Source: Achromobacter aloeverae (GTDB taxonomy: Bacteria > Pseudomonadota > Gammaproteobacteria > Burkholderiales > Burkholderiaceae_B). From it: 64,000 nt of DNA. Below, one piece after another: positions 9,271 to 19,496 of this stretch. The notes under the pieces were generated by a model. It was not told where the DNA came from and ran no database searches. It saw nothing but the letters and a program-made list of their open reading frames with translations. Position 1 is the first letter of the stretch. Every line of letters begins with the position of its first letter. The position numbers were made by a program, and so were the translations under genes. The stretch spans positions 1-64,000 of the forward strand of contig NZ_PYAL01000002.1 in the NCBI RefSeq assembly GCF_004121055.1. The letters are read 5' to 3'.

Positions 9271-10002
9271 TTATTGCGCCTCGTCGAGCACGGCCGTCGT
9301 GTAGACATCCTGTACGTCGTCCAGCGCTTCCAGCGCGTCCAGCAATTTCTGCATCTTGGCGGCGTCGTCGCCGACCAGTTCGGTTTCGTTCAGCGCCTTC
9401 ATGATGATGCCGTCCACTTCGGCCTTCAGGCCGGCGGCATCGAAGGCCTGGCGCACGGCCGCGTAGTCGGCCGGCGCGGTGATGACCTCGATCACGCCTT
9501 CCTCGTCCGTGACGATGTCTTCGGCGCCCGCTTCCAGCGCGACTTCCATCACCTTGTCCTCCGGCGTGCCGGGGGCGAAGATGAACTGGCCGCAATGCTT
9601 GAACATGAAGGCCACCGAGCCTTCCTGGCCCAGGTTGCCGCCGTTCTTGGCGAAGGCATGGCGCACTTCAGCGACGGTGCGGGTACGGTTGTCGGTCATG
9701 CAATCGACGATGACCGCCGCGCCGCCGATGCCGTAGCCCTCGTAGCGGACTTCATCGTAGTTGTCGCCGTCCGCGCCGCCGGCGCCCCGCTGGATGGCCC
9801 GCTGGACGTTGTCCTTGGGCATATTGGCGTCGGTGGCCTTGTCCCAGGCCAGGCGCAGCCGGGGATTGCTGTCCGGATCGGCGCCGCCGGCCCGTGCGGC
9901 GACGGTGATTTCACGAATGATCTTGGTCCACAGCTTGCCGCGCTTGGCGTCTTGGCGACCCTTGCGGTGCTGAATATTGGCCCATTTACTGTGTCCGGCC
10001 AT
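9271..10002 (-). CDS. yebC: YebC/PmpR-family protein
   Basis: The 243-residue product begins [20 protein letters not shown], the invariant start of the YebC/TACO1 family. Members act as DNA-binding regulators (PmpR) or as translation factors that ease ribosome stalling at polyproline. The length and the three-domain layout fit, including the conserved [20 protein letters not shown] segment at about residues 93-112. It is the first gene of the minus-strand housekeeping run and would be transcribed from the 10003-10163 region, divergently from the ATPase gene at 10164. Confidence 0.95.
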   Translation of the reverse strand: MAGHSKWANIQHRKGRQDAKRGKLWTKIIREITVAARAGGADPDSNPRLRLAWDKATDANMPKDNVQRAIQRGAGGADGDNYDEVRYEGYGIGGAAVIVDCMTDNRTRTVAEVRHAFAKNGGNLGQEGSVAFMFKHCGQFIFAPGTPEDKVMEVALEAGAEDIVTDEEGVIEVITAPADYAAVRQAFDAAGLKAEVDGIIMKALNETELVGDDAAKMQKLLDALEALDDVQDVYTTAVLDEAQ

Positions 10003-10163
10003 GGCGTTCCGATTTTTGATTTAAGCAAAGACGGCTATTTTACCGTGCCGCCGGGTGCGCCGCCCGGGCCCGGTGTTGCGCGGACGCAGCGTCCGGCCCC
10101 GTACACTCGGGCGGCGGCTCGCTCTACACTTGCCGCAACCGTCCTATTCACGGAGTTTCAGCC

Positions 10164-11759
10164 ATGTCCGACCCCGTCGCTTCCGTCCCCCCGCTGCTGG
10201 TCGCCAAGAACGGCGCCGCCGAACTGGCCCTGCTGCCGGCCCTCGCCAACCGGCACGGCTGCATCACCGGCGCGACCGGCACCGGCAAGACCGTCACCCT
10301 GCAGGTCCTGGCGGAGCAGTTCTCGCGCATCGGCACGCCGGTCTTCATGGCGGACATCAAGGGGGACCTGACCGGCATCGCGCAGCCGGGCACGCCCGCG
10401 CCCAAGCTGATGGAAAGGCTGCAATCCCTGGGCGTGCCGGCGCCGGCCTGGAGCGGCAGCCCCGTGGTCTTGTGGGATGTATTCGGCGAACAGGGGCATC
10501 CGGTCCGGGCCACCATTTCCGACATGGGGCCGCTGCTGCTGGCCCGCATGCTGGAACTGAACGACACCCAGGAAGGGGTCTTGTCCCTGGTGTTCAAGGT
10601 GGCCGACGACGAGGGCCAGCTGCTGCTGGACCTTAAGGACCTGCGGGCCATGCTGCAGGACGTGGCCGACCGCGGCGCGGAACTGAAAACCCGCTACGGC
10701 AATGTGTCGGCGGCTTCGGTGGGCGCCATCCAGCGGGGTCTGTTGACCCTGGAGTCGCAAGGCGCGGACAAGTTTTTCGGCGAGCCCATGCTGGACGTGG
10801 CGGACCTGATGCGCACCGACGCGCAGGGCCGCGGCGTGGTCAACATCCTGGCCGCGGACAAGCTGATGCAGGCGCCGCGCCTGTACGCCGTCTTCCTGCT
10901 GTGGCTGCTGGCGGACCTGTACGAGAAGCTGCCCGAAGTGGGCGACCCCGACAAGCCCAAGCTGGTGTTCTTCTTCGACGAGGCGCACCTGCTCTTCACC
11001 GATGCGCCCAAGGCCTTGCTGGACAAGATCGAGCAGGTGGTGCGGCTGGTGCGCTCCAAGGGCGTCGGCGTGTATTTCGTGACGCAGAATCCCCTGGATA
11101 TTCCCGATACGGTGCTGGGCCAGCTGGGCAATCGCGTCCAGCACGCCTTGCGCGCCTTCACGCCGCGCGACCAGAAGGCGGTGCGCACGGCCGCGCAGAC
11201 CATGCGTCCGAATCCCGGGCTGGACCTGGAGGCGGCGATCACCGACCTGGGCGTGGGCGAAGCACTGGTGTCCTTCCTGGACGTGAAAGGGCGTCCGGGC
11301 ATGACCGAGCGTGCATGGATACTGCCGCCCGCCAGCCGCATCGGTCCTTGCACGGCGGCCGAGCGCCAGGCGCTGCGCGATGCGTCGCCGCTGAAGGGCA
11401 GGTATGAGCAGGCGATAGACCGCGTTTCGGCTTATGAGGTGCTGACCCGGCGCACCTTGGGGAACGACGTCGGCCAGGGGGCGGGGCCGGCGGGGGCTGA
11501 TGGGAATGGGGCCGGTGGGGCCAGTGGTCCGGGCGCCGCCGTGCCGACGGGCACCGCATCGGCTGGCCAGGCGGGACAGTCCCAGGGCGAGGGCGGGCTC
11601 ATGAAAGAGGTGAGCGACGTCCTGTTCGGTTCAACCGGCCCGCGCGGCGGCAAGCGCGACGGCGTGGTGCAAAGCATGGCCAAGACCGCCTTGCGCCAGG
11701 CCGCGCGCGAGCTGGTGCGCGGCGTCCTGGGTTCCCTGATGGGGTCGCGTCGACGCTGA
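10164..11759 (+). CDS. HerA-like ATPase, DUF853 (YjgR) family
   Basis: This 531-residue protein is a cytoplasmic FtsK/HerA-type P-loop ATPase of the YjgR family, whose cellular role is not well established. Walker A is [12 protein letters not shown] at about residues 37-48 and Walker B is [12 protein letters not shown] near 270. The segment [20 protein letters not shown] is typical of the HerA/VirB4 group. A glycine- and alanine-rich low-complexity linker (about residues 437-475) precedes a conserved basic tail ending [10 protein letters not shown]. It is a single gene, divergent from yebC, and ends at a bidirectional terminator. Confidence 0.9.
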   Translation: MSDPVASVPPLLVAKNGAAELALLPALANRHGCITGATGTGKTVTLQVLAEQFSRIGTPVFMADIKGDLTGIAQPGTPAPKLMERLQSLGVPAPAWSGSPVVLWDVFGEQGHPVRATISDMGPLLLARMLELNDTQEGVLSLVFKVADDEGQLLLDLKDLRAMLQDVADRGAELKTRYGNVSAASVGAIQRGLLTLESQGADKFFGEPMLDVADLMRTDAQGRGVVNILAADKLMQAPRLYAVFLLWLLADLYEKLPEVGDPDKPKLVFFFDEAHLLFTDAPKALLDKIEQVVRLVRSKGVGVYFVTQNPLDIPDTVLGQLGNRVQHALRAFTPRDQKAVRTAAQTMRPNPGLDLEAAITDLGVGEALVSFLDVKGRPGMTERAWILPPASRIGPCTAAERQALRDASPLKGRYEQAIDRVSAYEVLTRRTLGNDVGQGAGPAGADGNGAGGASGPGAAVPTGTASAGQAGQSQGEGGLMKEVSDVLFGSTGPRGGKRDGVVQSMAKTALRQAARELVRGVLGSLMGSRRR

Positions 11760-11783
11760 TCCGACCGCGCCCGGCGGCGCATG

Positions 11784-11821
11784 AAAAAAAACCGGCCGCG
11801 GGAGACCGCGGCCGGTTTTTC
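11784..11821. terminator. Bidirectional terminator
   Basis: A stem of AAAACCGGCCGCGG / CCGCGGCCGGTTTTT with A and T runs on opposite sides lies between the convergent ATPase and aminotransferase genes, so it can stop transcription from both. Confidence 0.9.
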
Positions 11822-11835
11822 TCCTGCATGGCCGG

Positions 11836-13203
11836 TCAGGCCCCGACGTAGCGGGTAACGTCGTCCAGCGTGCGCTTGAAGCGCGTCACCATTTCGCGCA
11901 CTTCGGCCGGCGTAATGATCAGCGGCGGGCAGAAGGCCACGGTGTCCTGGATGCCGCGGATGATCAGGCCGTGTTCGTGGGCCTGTTCATAGGCATAGGC
12001 GCCGGCCTTGCCCAGCGGGTCGAAGGGCCGCTTGGTGGCCTTGTCGGCTACCAGCTCGACGCCGGCGATCAGGCCGGTGCCGCGCACTTCCCCGATCAGC
12101 GGGTGATCGGCCAGGGCGCGCAATTCCTCGTGCAGCAGCGCGCCGCAGTCGGCGGCGTTCTCGATCAACCCGCGCTCGTCGATGATCTTGAGGTTTTCCA
12201 GCGCCACGGCCGTGGCCACGGGGTGGCCGCTGGCGGTGTAGCCGTGTCCCAGCGTTCCCACCTTGCCGCTGTTTTCGGCGATGACTTCATTGACCTTGGG
12301 CGACAGCAGCACGGCGGCCAGTGGCTGGTAGGACGAGGTGATCTGCTTGGAGAACACCATGATGTCCGGCTCGATGCCATACACGTCGCTGCCGAAGCGC
12401 TTGCCCAGGCGGCCGAAGCCGGTGATGACCTCGTCGGCGATGACCAGGATGTCGTGCTTGCGGCATACGGCCTGGATTTTCTGCCAATAGGTGCGCGGCG
12501 GCGCGATGACGCCACCGGCGCCCATCAACGGCTCGCCGATGAAGGCCGCCACGGTGTCCGGGCCTTCCTGCTGGATCAGCGCTTCCAGCTCGTTGGCCAG
12601 GCGGGTGGCGAAGTCCTCTTCGGACTCGCCGGGGTTGGCATGGCGATAGTGGTGCGGACACGAGGTGTGCTTGATCTGCGGCAGGGGCAGATCGAAATCG
12701 CGATGGTTGCCGGCCAGGCCGGTCAGGCTGGCCGACGCCACGGTCACGCCATGATAGGCGCGCTGCCGGGCGATGATCTTCTTCTTCAGCGGCCGGCCCA
12801 GGGCGTTGTTGTAGTACCAGACGAACTTGACGACCGTATCGTTGGCCTCGGACCCGGAGTTCGTGAAAAAGGCCGTCGCCATGCGCCCTTCGGTGTAGTC
12901 CACCAGGCGCTGGGCCAGCTCGATGACGGGCAGGTGGGACTTGTGCGTGAAGGTATGGTAGTACGGCAGCTGGCTCATCTGGCGCGTGGCGGCCTCGACC
13001 AGGCGCTGTTCGCCGAAGCCCACGGCCACGCTCCACAGGCCGGCCATGCCTTCGATGTACTGCTTGCCCTGGTCGTCGTACACGTAGATGCCGGCGCCGC
13101 GGTCGATGACCCGCGGGCCGGTGCCGCGGTGCTTGATGACGTTGGTATAGGGATGGAGGTGGCTGCGGACGTCGGTGCTATGGCTGTCTTGGAGGGAGGA
13201 CAT
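11836..13203 (-). CDS. Class III PLP-dependent aminotransferase (omega-amino acid / diamine type)
   Basis: The 455-residue protein is a fold-type I, class III aminotransferase likely to move an amino group from an omega-amino acid or diamine to pyruvate or a keto acid. Visible are the small-domain motif GMAGLWSVAVGFG, the phosphate-binding NSGSEANDT near residue 115, ADEVITGFGRLG near 258 and FSKQITSSYQPL with the probable PLP lysine near 288. Overall it looks like putrescine or omega-amino acid:pyruvate aminotransferases, but the substrate cannot be read from the sequence. The ATG at 13201-13203 is the family start. It is the last gene of the eight-gene run that begins with the ABC transporter. 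Confidence 0.88.
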   Translation of the reverse strand: MSSLQDSHSTDVRSHLHPYTNVIKHRGTGPRVIDRGAGIYVYDDQGKQYIEGMAGLWSVAVGFGEQRLVEAATRQMSQLPYYHTFTHKSHLPVIELAQRLVDYTEGRMATAFFTNSGSEANDTVVKFVWYYNNALGRPLKKKIIARQRAYHGVTVASASLTGLAGNHRDFDLPLPQIKHTSCPHHYRHANPGESEEDFATRLANELEALIQQEGPDTVAAFIGEPLMGAGGVIAPPRTYWQKIQAVCRKHDILVIADEVITGFGRLGKRFGSDVYGIEPDIMVFSKQITSSYQPLAAVLLSPKVNEVIAENSGKVGTLGHGYTASGHPVATAVALENLKIIDERGLIENAADCGALLHEELRALADHPLIGEVRGTGLIAGVELVADKATKRPFDPLGKAGAYAYEQAHEHGLIIRGIQDTVAFCPPLIITPAEVREMVTRFKRTLDDVTRYVGA

Positions 13204-13320
13204 GGTTTGCGTTTCCTGCTGTGGGGGCCGCGGCAACAAGTGGGTATTGCAAGGGAACGATGCGCGGCCAATAGACGGATGATATATGGGACGGCCAGCG
13301 CCGTCAGCGTGGCGGCCTTC

Positions 13321-14244
13321 CTAGGTGCGTGGCCGGCGGCTCAGCGCCAGGAACAGGCCGGCGCCGCAGATCAGCGCGATGCCCGCGGCGGCGACGAGGT
13401 CGGGCGGCCGGTCGAACAGGAAGGTGCTGTAGGCGACCGCCATCGGCAATTGCAGGTAGTTCAGCGGCGCCAGGGTGGACGCCGCCACCCGTTGGAAGGC
13501 GGCGATAAGCAAGACCTGTGCGATGCCGCTGCACATGCCCAGGACCAGCAGGGCCAGCAGCTCGCCGGCCCCCGGCGTGGCCGCCGGCGGGAAGAAGGGC
13601 GCCGGCAGCGCCGCGCCTATCCAGCAGATTGCCGTTGCGTAGCCGAATTGCACGTAGCCGGGCGTCTGCGCGGCCAGGCGCCGCGTGACCAGCTGGAACA
13701 GGGCGTAGGCGATGGCGGCCGCCACCATCAGCGCCGTGCCTATCCAAGGCAGCTCGCCGCCCGGACGCACGATCAGCAGCATGCCGCCGAAGCCGACCCC
13801 CACCGCCAGCCATTGCAGCACGCGCACGCGCTCGCGCAGCAGCCACGGCGAGAGCGCGACCATGATGAGCGGGGACGTGAAATAGATCGCCGTGGCCTCG
13901 GACAAAGGCATCCAGATCAGCGCGGTCATGTAGCAGGTGCCCACCGTGCAGAGCAGCAGTCCGCGCGTCACCAGCAGGCGGGTGGGGACAGGGCGTGCCT
14001 GGGCGTCGGTGTCCGGCGCGCCCCGGTCGCGGCCGCGCCAGACGCGCAGCAGCCAGAACGCGCCCACCAGCGCCACCGACGTATAGCGCATCAGGTTGAG
14101 GAAGGTGGGCGGATAGCGCGTGATCATGTACTTCGAGCCGGCGTCGAAGGTGGCGAAGGCCACCAGCGCGCCCAGGAACAGCAGGCAGCCGGCGCGCTGG
14201 GCGGCGGCCGCCGAGGGCGACAAGGCGCGGGTCGCGGTGTTCAT
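13321..14244 (-). CDS. EamA/DMT-family transporter
   Basis: The 307-residue protein has ten predicted hydrophobic segments arranged as two EamA repeats, the drug/metabolite transporter layout of inner-membrane exporters. The substrate is unknown. It starts 15 bases after the deacetylase-like gene and precedes the aminotransferase, so it may export a product of the same pathway. Confidence 0.85.
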   Translation of the reverse strand: MNTATRALSPSAAAAQRAGCLLFLGALVAFATFDAGSKYMITRYPPTFLNLMRYTSVALVGAFWLLRVWRGRDRGAPDTDAQARPVPTRLLVTRGLLLCTVGTCYMTALIWMPLSEATAIYFTSPLIMVALSPWLLRERVRVLQWLAVGVGFGGMLLIVRPGGELPWIGTALMVAAAIAYALFQLVTRRLAAQTPGYVQFGYATAICWIGAALPAPFFPPAATPGAGELLALLVLGMCSGIAQVLLIAAFQRVAASTLAPLNYLQLPMAVAYSTFLFDRPPDLVAAAGIALICGAGLFLALSRRPRT

Positions 14245-14259
14245 CCTAGGGTGTTCATC

Positions 14260-15342
14260 CTAGTTGGCGCGCTGCGGCTGGCCGTCCGGCACCAGGCCTT
14301 GCAGGAAGGCGTCCAGGGCCGCGCCGATGGCTTGCACCATGTAGCCGCCTTCCTGCACCACCACCGTGGGCAGGCCCAGGCCGGCAATGCGTTCGCCCAG
14401 CTGGCGGTAGGCGTCGATGTCCACCTGGAGCACGCTGATGGGGTCGTCCTTGTAGGTGTCGAAGCCCAGCGGTAGCACCAGGGCCTGCGGCCGGTAGTCG
14501 CGCAGGGCGGTCAGGGCCTCGTCCAGCGTGGCCAGGAAGGCCGCGCTGTCCGCCCCATGCGGCAGCGGGTAGTTGATGTTGTAACCGTGTCCGCCGCCAT
14601 GGCCCCGTTCGTGCGCGTAGCCGGTGTAGAAGGGGTAGTACTGGGCGGGGTCGGCGTGCAGCGACAGCGTCATCACGTCGGCGCGGCGGTAGAAGATGTT
14701 CTGCGTGCCGTCGCCGTGATGGGCGTCGACGTCCAGCACGGCCACCTTGTCGTAGCTCAGGCGCAGGCGCTGCGCGGCGGCGGCGCTGCTGTTCAGGTAG
14801 CAGAAGCCGCCCGCGCGGTCCGCGTGCGCGTGGTGGCCCGACGGGCGGCATAGCGCATACGCGCTGCCCTGCGTGGCGCGGGCGTGGTCGGCGGCGGCGA
14901 CGGCGCTGTGCGTCGACCGCAGCGCCGACCGCCAGGTGTGGGGGCCGATGGGGCAGGACAGGTCGCTCAGGTAGTAGCCGGTCTGGGCCACGATGGACGG
15001 CGACGGGCAGGGGCCGCGCGCGTCGTCCTCGACGCGGCCGTTGTAGTAGGGCGAGAGGTTGGGCAGCACCTCGATGCCGGGCTCGATGGCGCCGGGTTTT
15101 TTCAAGGCCTGCCAGCGGTCCCAGGCGCTTTCCAGGTAGTCCAGGTAGGCGTCCGCGTGCACGCCCGCCAGTGGGGCGCGGCCAAAGTCCGGCGGCGTTT
15201 CGACGGGGATGCCGCGTCCCCGCAGTTTGGCCAGCAGCGCTTCGGCGCGCGCCGGCAGGTCGGTGGGCTTGCTGATGCGGCCCAGCCGCATGAATTGCTG
15301 CGGGTCGTGCAGGATCTGGTCTTCGGAGAAGAAAGCCTTCAT
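14260..15342 (-). CDS. Histone-deacetylase-family amidohydrolase, acetylpolyamine deacetylase-like
   Basis: This 360-residue zinc hydrolase belongs to the arginase/deacetylase superfamily. It carries the active-site histidine pair in RPSGHHAHADRAGGFCYLN and the metal-binding DVDAHHGDGTQNIFY. The opening MKAFFSEDQILHDP, the WDRW segment and the DPAQYYPFYTGYA loop closely recall acetylpolyamine amidohydrolase of Mycoplana rather than AcuC. Such enzymes remove acetyl groups from N-acetylputrescine, cadaverine or spermidine. Its place in a run with a peptide or amine importer and an aminotransferase fits catabolism of an acetylated amine; the substrate is inference. Confidence 0.85.
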   Translation of the reverse strand: MKAFFSEDQILHDPQQFMRLGRISKPTDLPARAEALLAKLRGRGIPVETPPDFGRAPLAGVHADAYLDYLESAWDRWQALKKPGAIEPGIEVLPNLSPYYNGRVEDDARGPCPSPSIVAQTGYYLSDLSCPIGPHTWRSALRSTHSAVAAADHARATQGSAYALCRPSGHHAHADRAGGFCYLNSSAAAAQRLRLSYDKVAVLDVDAHHGDGTQNIFYRRADVMTLSLHADPAQYYPFYTGYAHERGHGGGHGYNINYPLPHGADSAAFLATLDEALTALRDYRPQALVLPLGFDTYKDDPISVLQVDIDAYRQLGERIAGLGLPTVVVQEGGYMVQAIGAALDAFLQGLVPDGQPQRAN

Positions 15343-15447
15343 GGCGGTCCTTCGGGGGCGGTGGTTATTGGGGGCGCTGGATCGCGGATGCGGAAGAAGA
15401 CGCGGCGCGGGCGTGCTGGCCAGCGCCGCGTGCTCCGTGCGCAGGCG

Positions 15448-15774
15448 TCAGGTGCCGCCCGCCGGTCCGCAGCAGCCCTCGCCGCCCGCGCCCTTGAGCT
15501 CGATCTCGACGAAAACGAATTCTTCCTTCCCGGGATTGATCACGTTGTGCTCGACCCCGACCGGGCGGTAATAGGACTTGCCCGTGGTCAAGGGGCTGCG
15601 AACCTCGCCTTGCGGGGTCTCCAGCAGCAGTTCGCCGGTGGTCTGCGGCACCACGACGTAGTGCATGCCATGGCGGTGCCAACCGGTTTCGCCGCCCGGA
15701 GGAAAGCGCCACTCCGTGACTTTGACGAGTTCGTTGTCGATCTGGACGGTGGGGATGGCGGCGGGGCGTTGCAT
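15448..15774 (-). CDS. Small cupin-domain protein
   Basis: This 108-residue protein is a single cupin barrel. The metal-binding histidines are in GWHRHGMHYVVVP (motif 1) and RPVGVEHNVINPG (motif 2). It ends in a short glycine- and cysteine-rich tail (GEGCCGPAGG) that lies outside the barrel and is unusual. Small cupins of this kind may be dioxygenases, isomerases or ligand sensors; nothing here decides which. It lies between the ABC ATPase gene and the deacetylase gene with gaps of about 100 bases, in the same direction. Confidence 0.8.
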   Translation of the reverse strand: MQRPAAIPTVQIDNELVKVTEWRFPPGGETGWHRHGMHYVVVPQTTGELLLETPQGEVRSPLTTGKSYYRPVGVEHNVINPGKEEFVFVEIELKGAGGEGCCGPAGGT

Positions 15775-15874
15775 CGTATGTCTCCTGATATCTGAATTGG
15801 GATTGCCGATGGCGATGGCGCTGGCGAGGCGGCGATCGGGGTCGAGTCCGGGGCGGGGCAGGCCGCCGCCGGCC

Positions 15875-17584
15875 TCAAGCCTGGGCGCCTCCCGTGTTCA
15901 CGCGCGTGCTGTCCCAGCCGCGGCCGGGCACCGCGCCGATAAGGCGCTGGGTGTAGCCATGCTGGGGGGCATCGAAAATCTGGGATGGGCTGCCGTATTC
16001 GACGACCTTGCCCTGGTGCATGACCAGCACGGCATTGCAGATCTGTGCCGCGACGCGCAGGTCGTGGGTAATGAAGACCAGGCCGATGCGCAGCCGCTGC
16101 TGCAGGTCGCGCAGCAGCTCCAGCACCTGTGCCTGCACCGACACGTCCAGGGCCGAGACGGATTCGTCGGCCACCAGGACCTTGGGGTCCAGCGCCAGTG
16201 CGCGCGCGATGCCGATGCGCTGGCGCTGGCCACCGGAGAACTGGTTGGGGTAGCGGTCGAACGCCGAGGCGTCAAGGCGCACCAGCTCCAGCAGCTCGCG
16301 CGCGCGGGCATGGGCCTGCTCGCGAGTCTTGCCGGCCGCGATGGGGCCGTCGCTGATGATGCGGCCCACGGTCTGGCGCGGATTGAGCGACGCGAAAGGG
16401 TCCTGGAATATCATCTGGATGTCCTTGCGCAGGGGCCGGAACGCGCTTTCCGACAGGGGAGCGATGTCCTGCCCGTCGAACAGCATCTGGCCGCCGTCGA
16501 TGCCCACCAGCTTGAGCAGGCATTTGCCGATGGTGGACTTCCCCGACCCCGATTCGCCGACGATGCCCAGGGTTTCGCCCCGGCGCACGCGGAAGCTGAC
16601 ATCGTCGACGGCGCGCACCACGCGCTTCTTGCCGAACCAGCCATGGCCGGTGACATAGGTCTTGCGCAGGTTCTTCACTTCCAGCACCACCTCTTCCCGC
16701 GCCGCGTCGGCTTGCTCCCTCGCGCGCCGGTGCGGCACCGCCGCGATGAGGCGCCGCGTGTAGGGATGCACCGGCCGGTTCAGCACCTGTTCGGCCGGTC
16801 CCTGCTCGACCACCAGTCCCTTTTCCATGACCACCACGCGGTGCGCGATCTCGGCCACCACGCCGAAGTCATGGGTCACGAACATGACGCCCATGCCTTT
16901 CTCTTTCTGGATGCGGGCGATCAAGGACAGGATCTGCGCCTGCGTGGTGACGTCGAGCGCCGTGGTGGGCTCGTCGGCGATCAGCAGCGCCGGCTCCAGC
17001 GCCAGCGCCATGGCGATCATGACGCGCTGGCGCTGGCCGCCGGACAGGCGGAAGGGGTAGGTGTGGAACAGCGTGGCGGGATCCGGCAGGCCGACGAACG
17101 CCAGCATTTCCAGCACCCGCTGCTCGCGCGCGGGACCGGGATAGGCGTCGTGCACGCGCATGACTTCGGCGATCTGCTCGCCCACCGTCATCAGCGGGTT
17201 CAGGGCCGACAGCGGCTCCTGGAAAATCATCGCCATGTCCTTGCCGCGCATGCCGCGCAGCACGCCTTCGGGCTGGGCCAGCAGGTCCTGGCCGCGGAAG
17301 AGGATCTGGCCCCGTTCCGGACGCAGGTAGTTCGGCAGCAGGCCCATGATGGCGTTGGCGCTCATCGACTTGCCCGAGCCCGATTCACCGACGATGCAAA
17401 GGATCTCGCCGGCGCGGATGTCATAGCTGATGTCGCGGACGGCGTACGGACGGTCGCCGCCGGCGGGCAGGGCGATGCTCAGGTCGCGGATGGCCAGCAG
17501 CGGCGCGGCGTCATCGCGCGGCGGCTTGGGCTGGGGTTCGGGCTGGATGGTCGTATCTTGTCGAGGGGGCATTTGCAGGGTCAT
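15875..17584 (-). CDS. Peptide-type ABC transporter, fused double ATPase
   Basis: The 569-residue protein joins two ATPase domains of the oligopeptide/dipeptide (OppD-OppF, GsiA) type. Each has a Walker A ([14 protein letters not shown] and [14 protein letters not shown]) and a signature motif ([12 protein letters not shown] and [12 protein letters not shown]). Each domain ends with the family's P[17 protein letters not shown] segment. It powers import with the two permeases encoded just upstream, the stop of the second permease being only ten bases away. Confidence 0.93.
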   Translation of the reverse strand: MTLQMPPRQDTTIQPEPQPKPPRDDAAPLLAIRDLSIALPAGGDRPYAVRDISYDIRAGEILCIVGESGSGKSMSANAIMGLLPNYLRPERGQILFRGQDLLAQPEGVLRGMRGKDMAMIFQEPLSALNPLMTVGEQIAEVMRVHDAYPGPAREQRVLEMLAFVGLPDPATLFHTYPFRLSGGQRQRVMIAMALALEPALLIADEPTTALDVTTQAQILSLIARIQKEKGMGVMFVTHDFGVVAEIAHRVVVMEKGLVVEQGPAEQVLNRPVHPYTRRLIAAVPHRRAREQADAAREEVVLEVKNLRKTYVTGHGWFGKKRVVRAVDDVSFRVRRGETLGIVGESGSGKSTIGKCLLKLVGIDGGQMLFDGQDIAPLSESAFRPLRKDIQMIFQDPFASLNPRQTVGRIISDGPIAAGKTREQAHARARELLELVRLDASAFDRYPNQFSGGQRQRIGIARALALDPKVLVADESVSALDVSVQAQVLELLRDLQQRLRIGLVFITHDLRVAAQICNAVLVMHQGKVVEYGSPSQIFDAPQHGYTQRLIGAVPGRGWDSTRVNTGGAQA

Positions 17585-17594
17585 CGTCCGCCTC

Positions 17595-18434
17595 CTATTC
17601 GCCGCGGCGGCGCAGTTGCGGGTTCAGCGCGTCGTTCAGGCCTTCGCCGATCAGGTTGATGGCCAGCACGGTCAGCAGGATGGCCAGGCCGGGCCAGACG
17701 CTCATCCACCACGCATCGCGGATCATGGTGCGCGCCGCGCCTATCATGAATCCCCAGCTCATCAGGTTGCGGTCTCCCAGGCCCAGGAAGGACAGCGACG
17801 ATTCCGTCAGGATGGCCGTGGCCACCATGAAGGACGCCGACACGATGATGGGCGACATCGCATTGGGCAGGATTTGGGTGGCGACGATGCGGGCCGGCTT
17901 CTGCCCGATGACGATGGCCGCCTGCACGAATTCGCGCTGCTTCAGGGTCATGAACTCGGAACGCACCAGGCGCGCGGCCGGCGGCCACGAAACCACGGCG
18001 ATCGCGCCCATGATGGAGTAGATCGAAGGGCCCAGCACGGCCACGATCACCACTGCCATCGCCAACTGCGGGATGGTCTGGAAGAACTCGGTGAAGCGCA
18101 TCAGCACGTCGTCGACGCGGCCGCCGCAGTACCCGGCGGTGGCGCCTACGGCCACGCCGAACAGCAGGGCCACGCCGGTCGACAGCAAGCCTATCATCAG
18201 CGACACGCGCGCGCCCCATACCAGTCCGGCGGTGATGTCGCGCCCCAGCATGTCGGTGCCGAAGGGGTAGGCGGGATCCGCGAAGGGCTTGATCAGCGGC
18301 GACGCCACCATCATCCAGGGCGAGTCCTCGTAAAGATAAGGCGCGGCGATGGCGGCGGCGATCACCACCAGGATGATGACCAGTCCCACCACCGCGCCGT
18401 AGTTGCGCGCATAGCGCCTGAAAAAAGCCTTCAT
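17595..18434 (-). CDS. Peptide-type ABC transporter permease, DppC-like
   Basis: A 279-residue inner-membrane permease with an N-terminal membrane segment, the family's YPFGTDMLGRDI motif and the EAA loop with VRSEFMTLKQREFVQAA. The start at MKAFFRRYARNYGAVVG is chosen because it overlaps the stop of the DppB-like gene in an ATGA arrangement, indicating translational coupling; the frame upstream runs inside that gene. Confidence 0.93.
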   Translation of the reverse strand: MKAFFRRYARNYGAVVGLVIILVVIAAAIAAPYLYEDSPWMMVASPLIKPFADPAYPFGTDMLGRDITAGLVWGARVSLMIGLLSTGVALLFGVAVGATAGYCGGRVDDVLMRFTEFFQTIPQLAMAVVIVAVLGPSIYSIMGAIAVVSWPPAARLVRSEFMTLKQREFVQAAIVIGQKPARIVATQILPNAMSPIIVSASFMVATAILTESSLSFLGLGDRNLMSWGFMIGAARTMIRDAWWMSVWPGLAILLTVLAINLIGEGLNDALNPQLRRRGE

Positions 18435-19435
18435 GCGCCCGCTCCTTGTCCGCCGGCGCCGATGCGCGGGTCGACCAGCCGGTAGATAATGTCCGTGATC
18501 ACGTTGAAGACGACCACCATCACGGACGTGACCAGGAAGATGCCCAGCAGCAGCTGGTAGTCGCGCTGCAACAGGGCGTCGAACATCAGGCGTCCGATGC
18601 CGGGCCACGCAAATACCGTTTCGGTGAGCACCGCGCCGCCCGCCATCTGCCCCAGCTGGATGCCGGCGAACGTAATCACGGGCAGCAGCGCATTGCGCAG
18701 CACGTGGGCACGGATGACGCGGCCCGGCGCCACGCCCTTGGCGCGGGCGGTCTTGACGAATTCCATGCCGATGACCTCCAGCATGGACGCGCGCGTCAGG
18801 CGCACATACACGGCCATGAAGAAGCAGCCGAGCGTGATCACGGGCAGGATCAGGTGTTCGGCGATGTCGCCCACCCGCGTCCAGCCGGTCAGGTTGGCGC
18901 CCACCGTCTCCATGCCGAAGGCCGGCAGCCAGCCAAGCAGCACCGAGAACAGCAGGATTCCCATCAAGGACAGCCAGAACAGCGGCGTGGCATAAAGCAG
19001 CAGGGCGCCGCCCGTGACGACGCTGTCGAGCCAGCGGCCGCGGTTGTCGTAGCGCGCGCGCGCCGCCACCACGCCGAACAGCACGCCCAGCACGATGGAG
19101 AAGACGAAGGCGCAACTCATGAGAAGAAAAGTGGCCGGCAGGCGTTCGACGATGAGGTCGATCACCGGCACGTGGTTGCGATAGGAAAAGCCCAGGTCCA
19201 AGGTGGCCACGCCTTTCAGGTAGAGGCCCAGCTGGGTCAGCACCGGCTTGTCCAGGCCGAAGGCGGTGCGCAGTTGCTCGACGTAGGCGGCGTCGCTGGC
19301 GCCGGCCTGGCCCGCGAGCACCGCGGCCGGATCGCCGGGCGCCAGGCGGATAAGGAAGAAATTGATGATCACGACGCCCAGCACGACCACCAGGGCCTTG
19401 CCGACGCGCGACAACAGGAAAGACAGGAATTTCAT
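18431..19435 (-). CDS. Peptide-type ABC transporter permease, DppB-like
   Basis: The 334-residue permease has six hydrophobic segments and the DppB/OppB features: N-terminal INFFLIRLAPGDPAAVLAG, the EAA loop VRLTRASMLEVIGMEFVKTARAKG, and FAWPGIGRLMFDALLQRDY near the end. It pairs with the DppC-like permease, whose start codon overlaps its stop. It begins 61 bases after the binding-protein gene. Confidence 0.93.
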   Translation of the reverse strand: MKFLSFLLSRVGKALVVVLGVVIINFFLIRLAPGDPAAVLAGQAGASDAAYVEQLRTAFGLDKPVLTQLGLYLKGVATLDLGFSYRNHVPVIDLIVERLPATFLLMSCAFVFSIVLGVLFGVVAARARYDNRGRWLDSVVTGGALLLYATPLFWLSLMGILLFSVLLGWLPAFGMETVGANLTGWTRVGDIAEHLILPVITLGCFFMAVYVRLTRASMLEVIGMEFVKTARAKGVAPGRVIRAHVLRNALLPVITFAGIQLGQMAGGAVLTETVFAWPGIGRLMFDALLQRDYQLLLGIFLVTSVMVVVFNVITDIIYRLVDPRIGAGGQGAGA

Positions 19436-19496
19436 GCAGGCATCCCGGTGGGCGCGCGCCGCGGCGGCGCGTTCGTGGCCGCGGCGCGCGCGTGCA

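Noticed and set aside
11971-14475. A very long plus-strand open frame (834 codons) opposite the aminotransferase, EamA and deacetylase genes
   Set aside because: It lies antisense to three clearly recognisable genes and encodes a repetitive His/Gly/Arg/Gln-rich sequence typical of frames opposite GC-rich codons. Similar frames at 5944-7890, 15665-17659 and 38942-40993 are rejected for the same reason.
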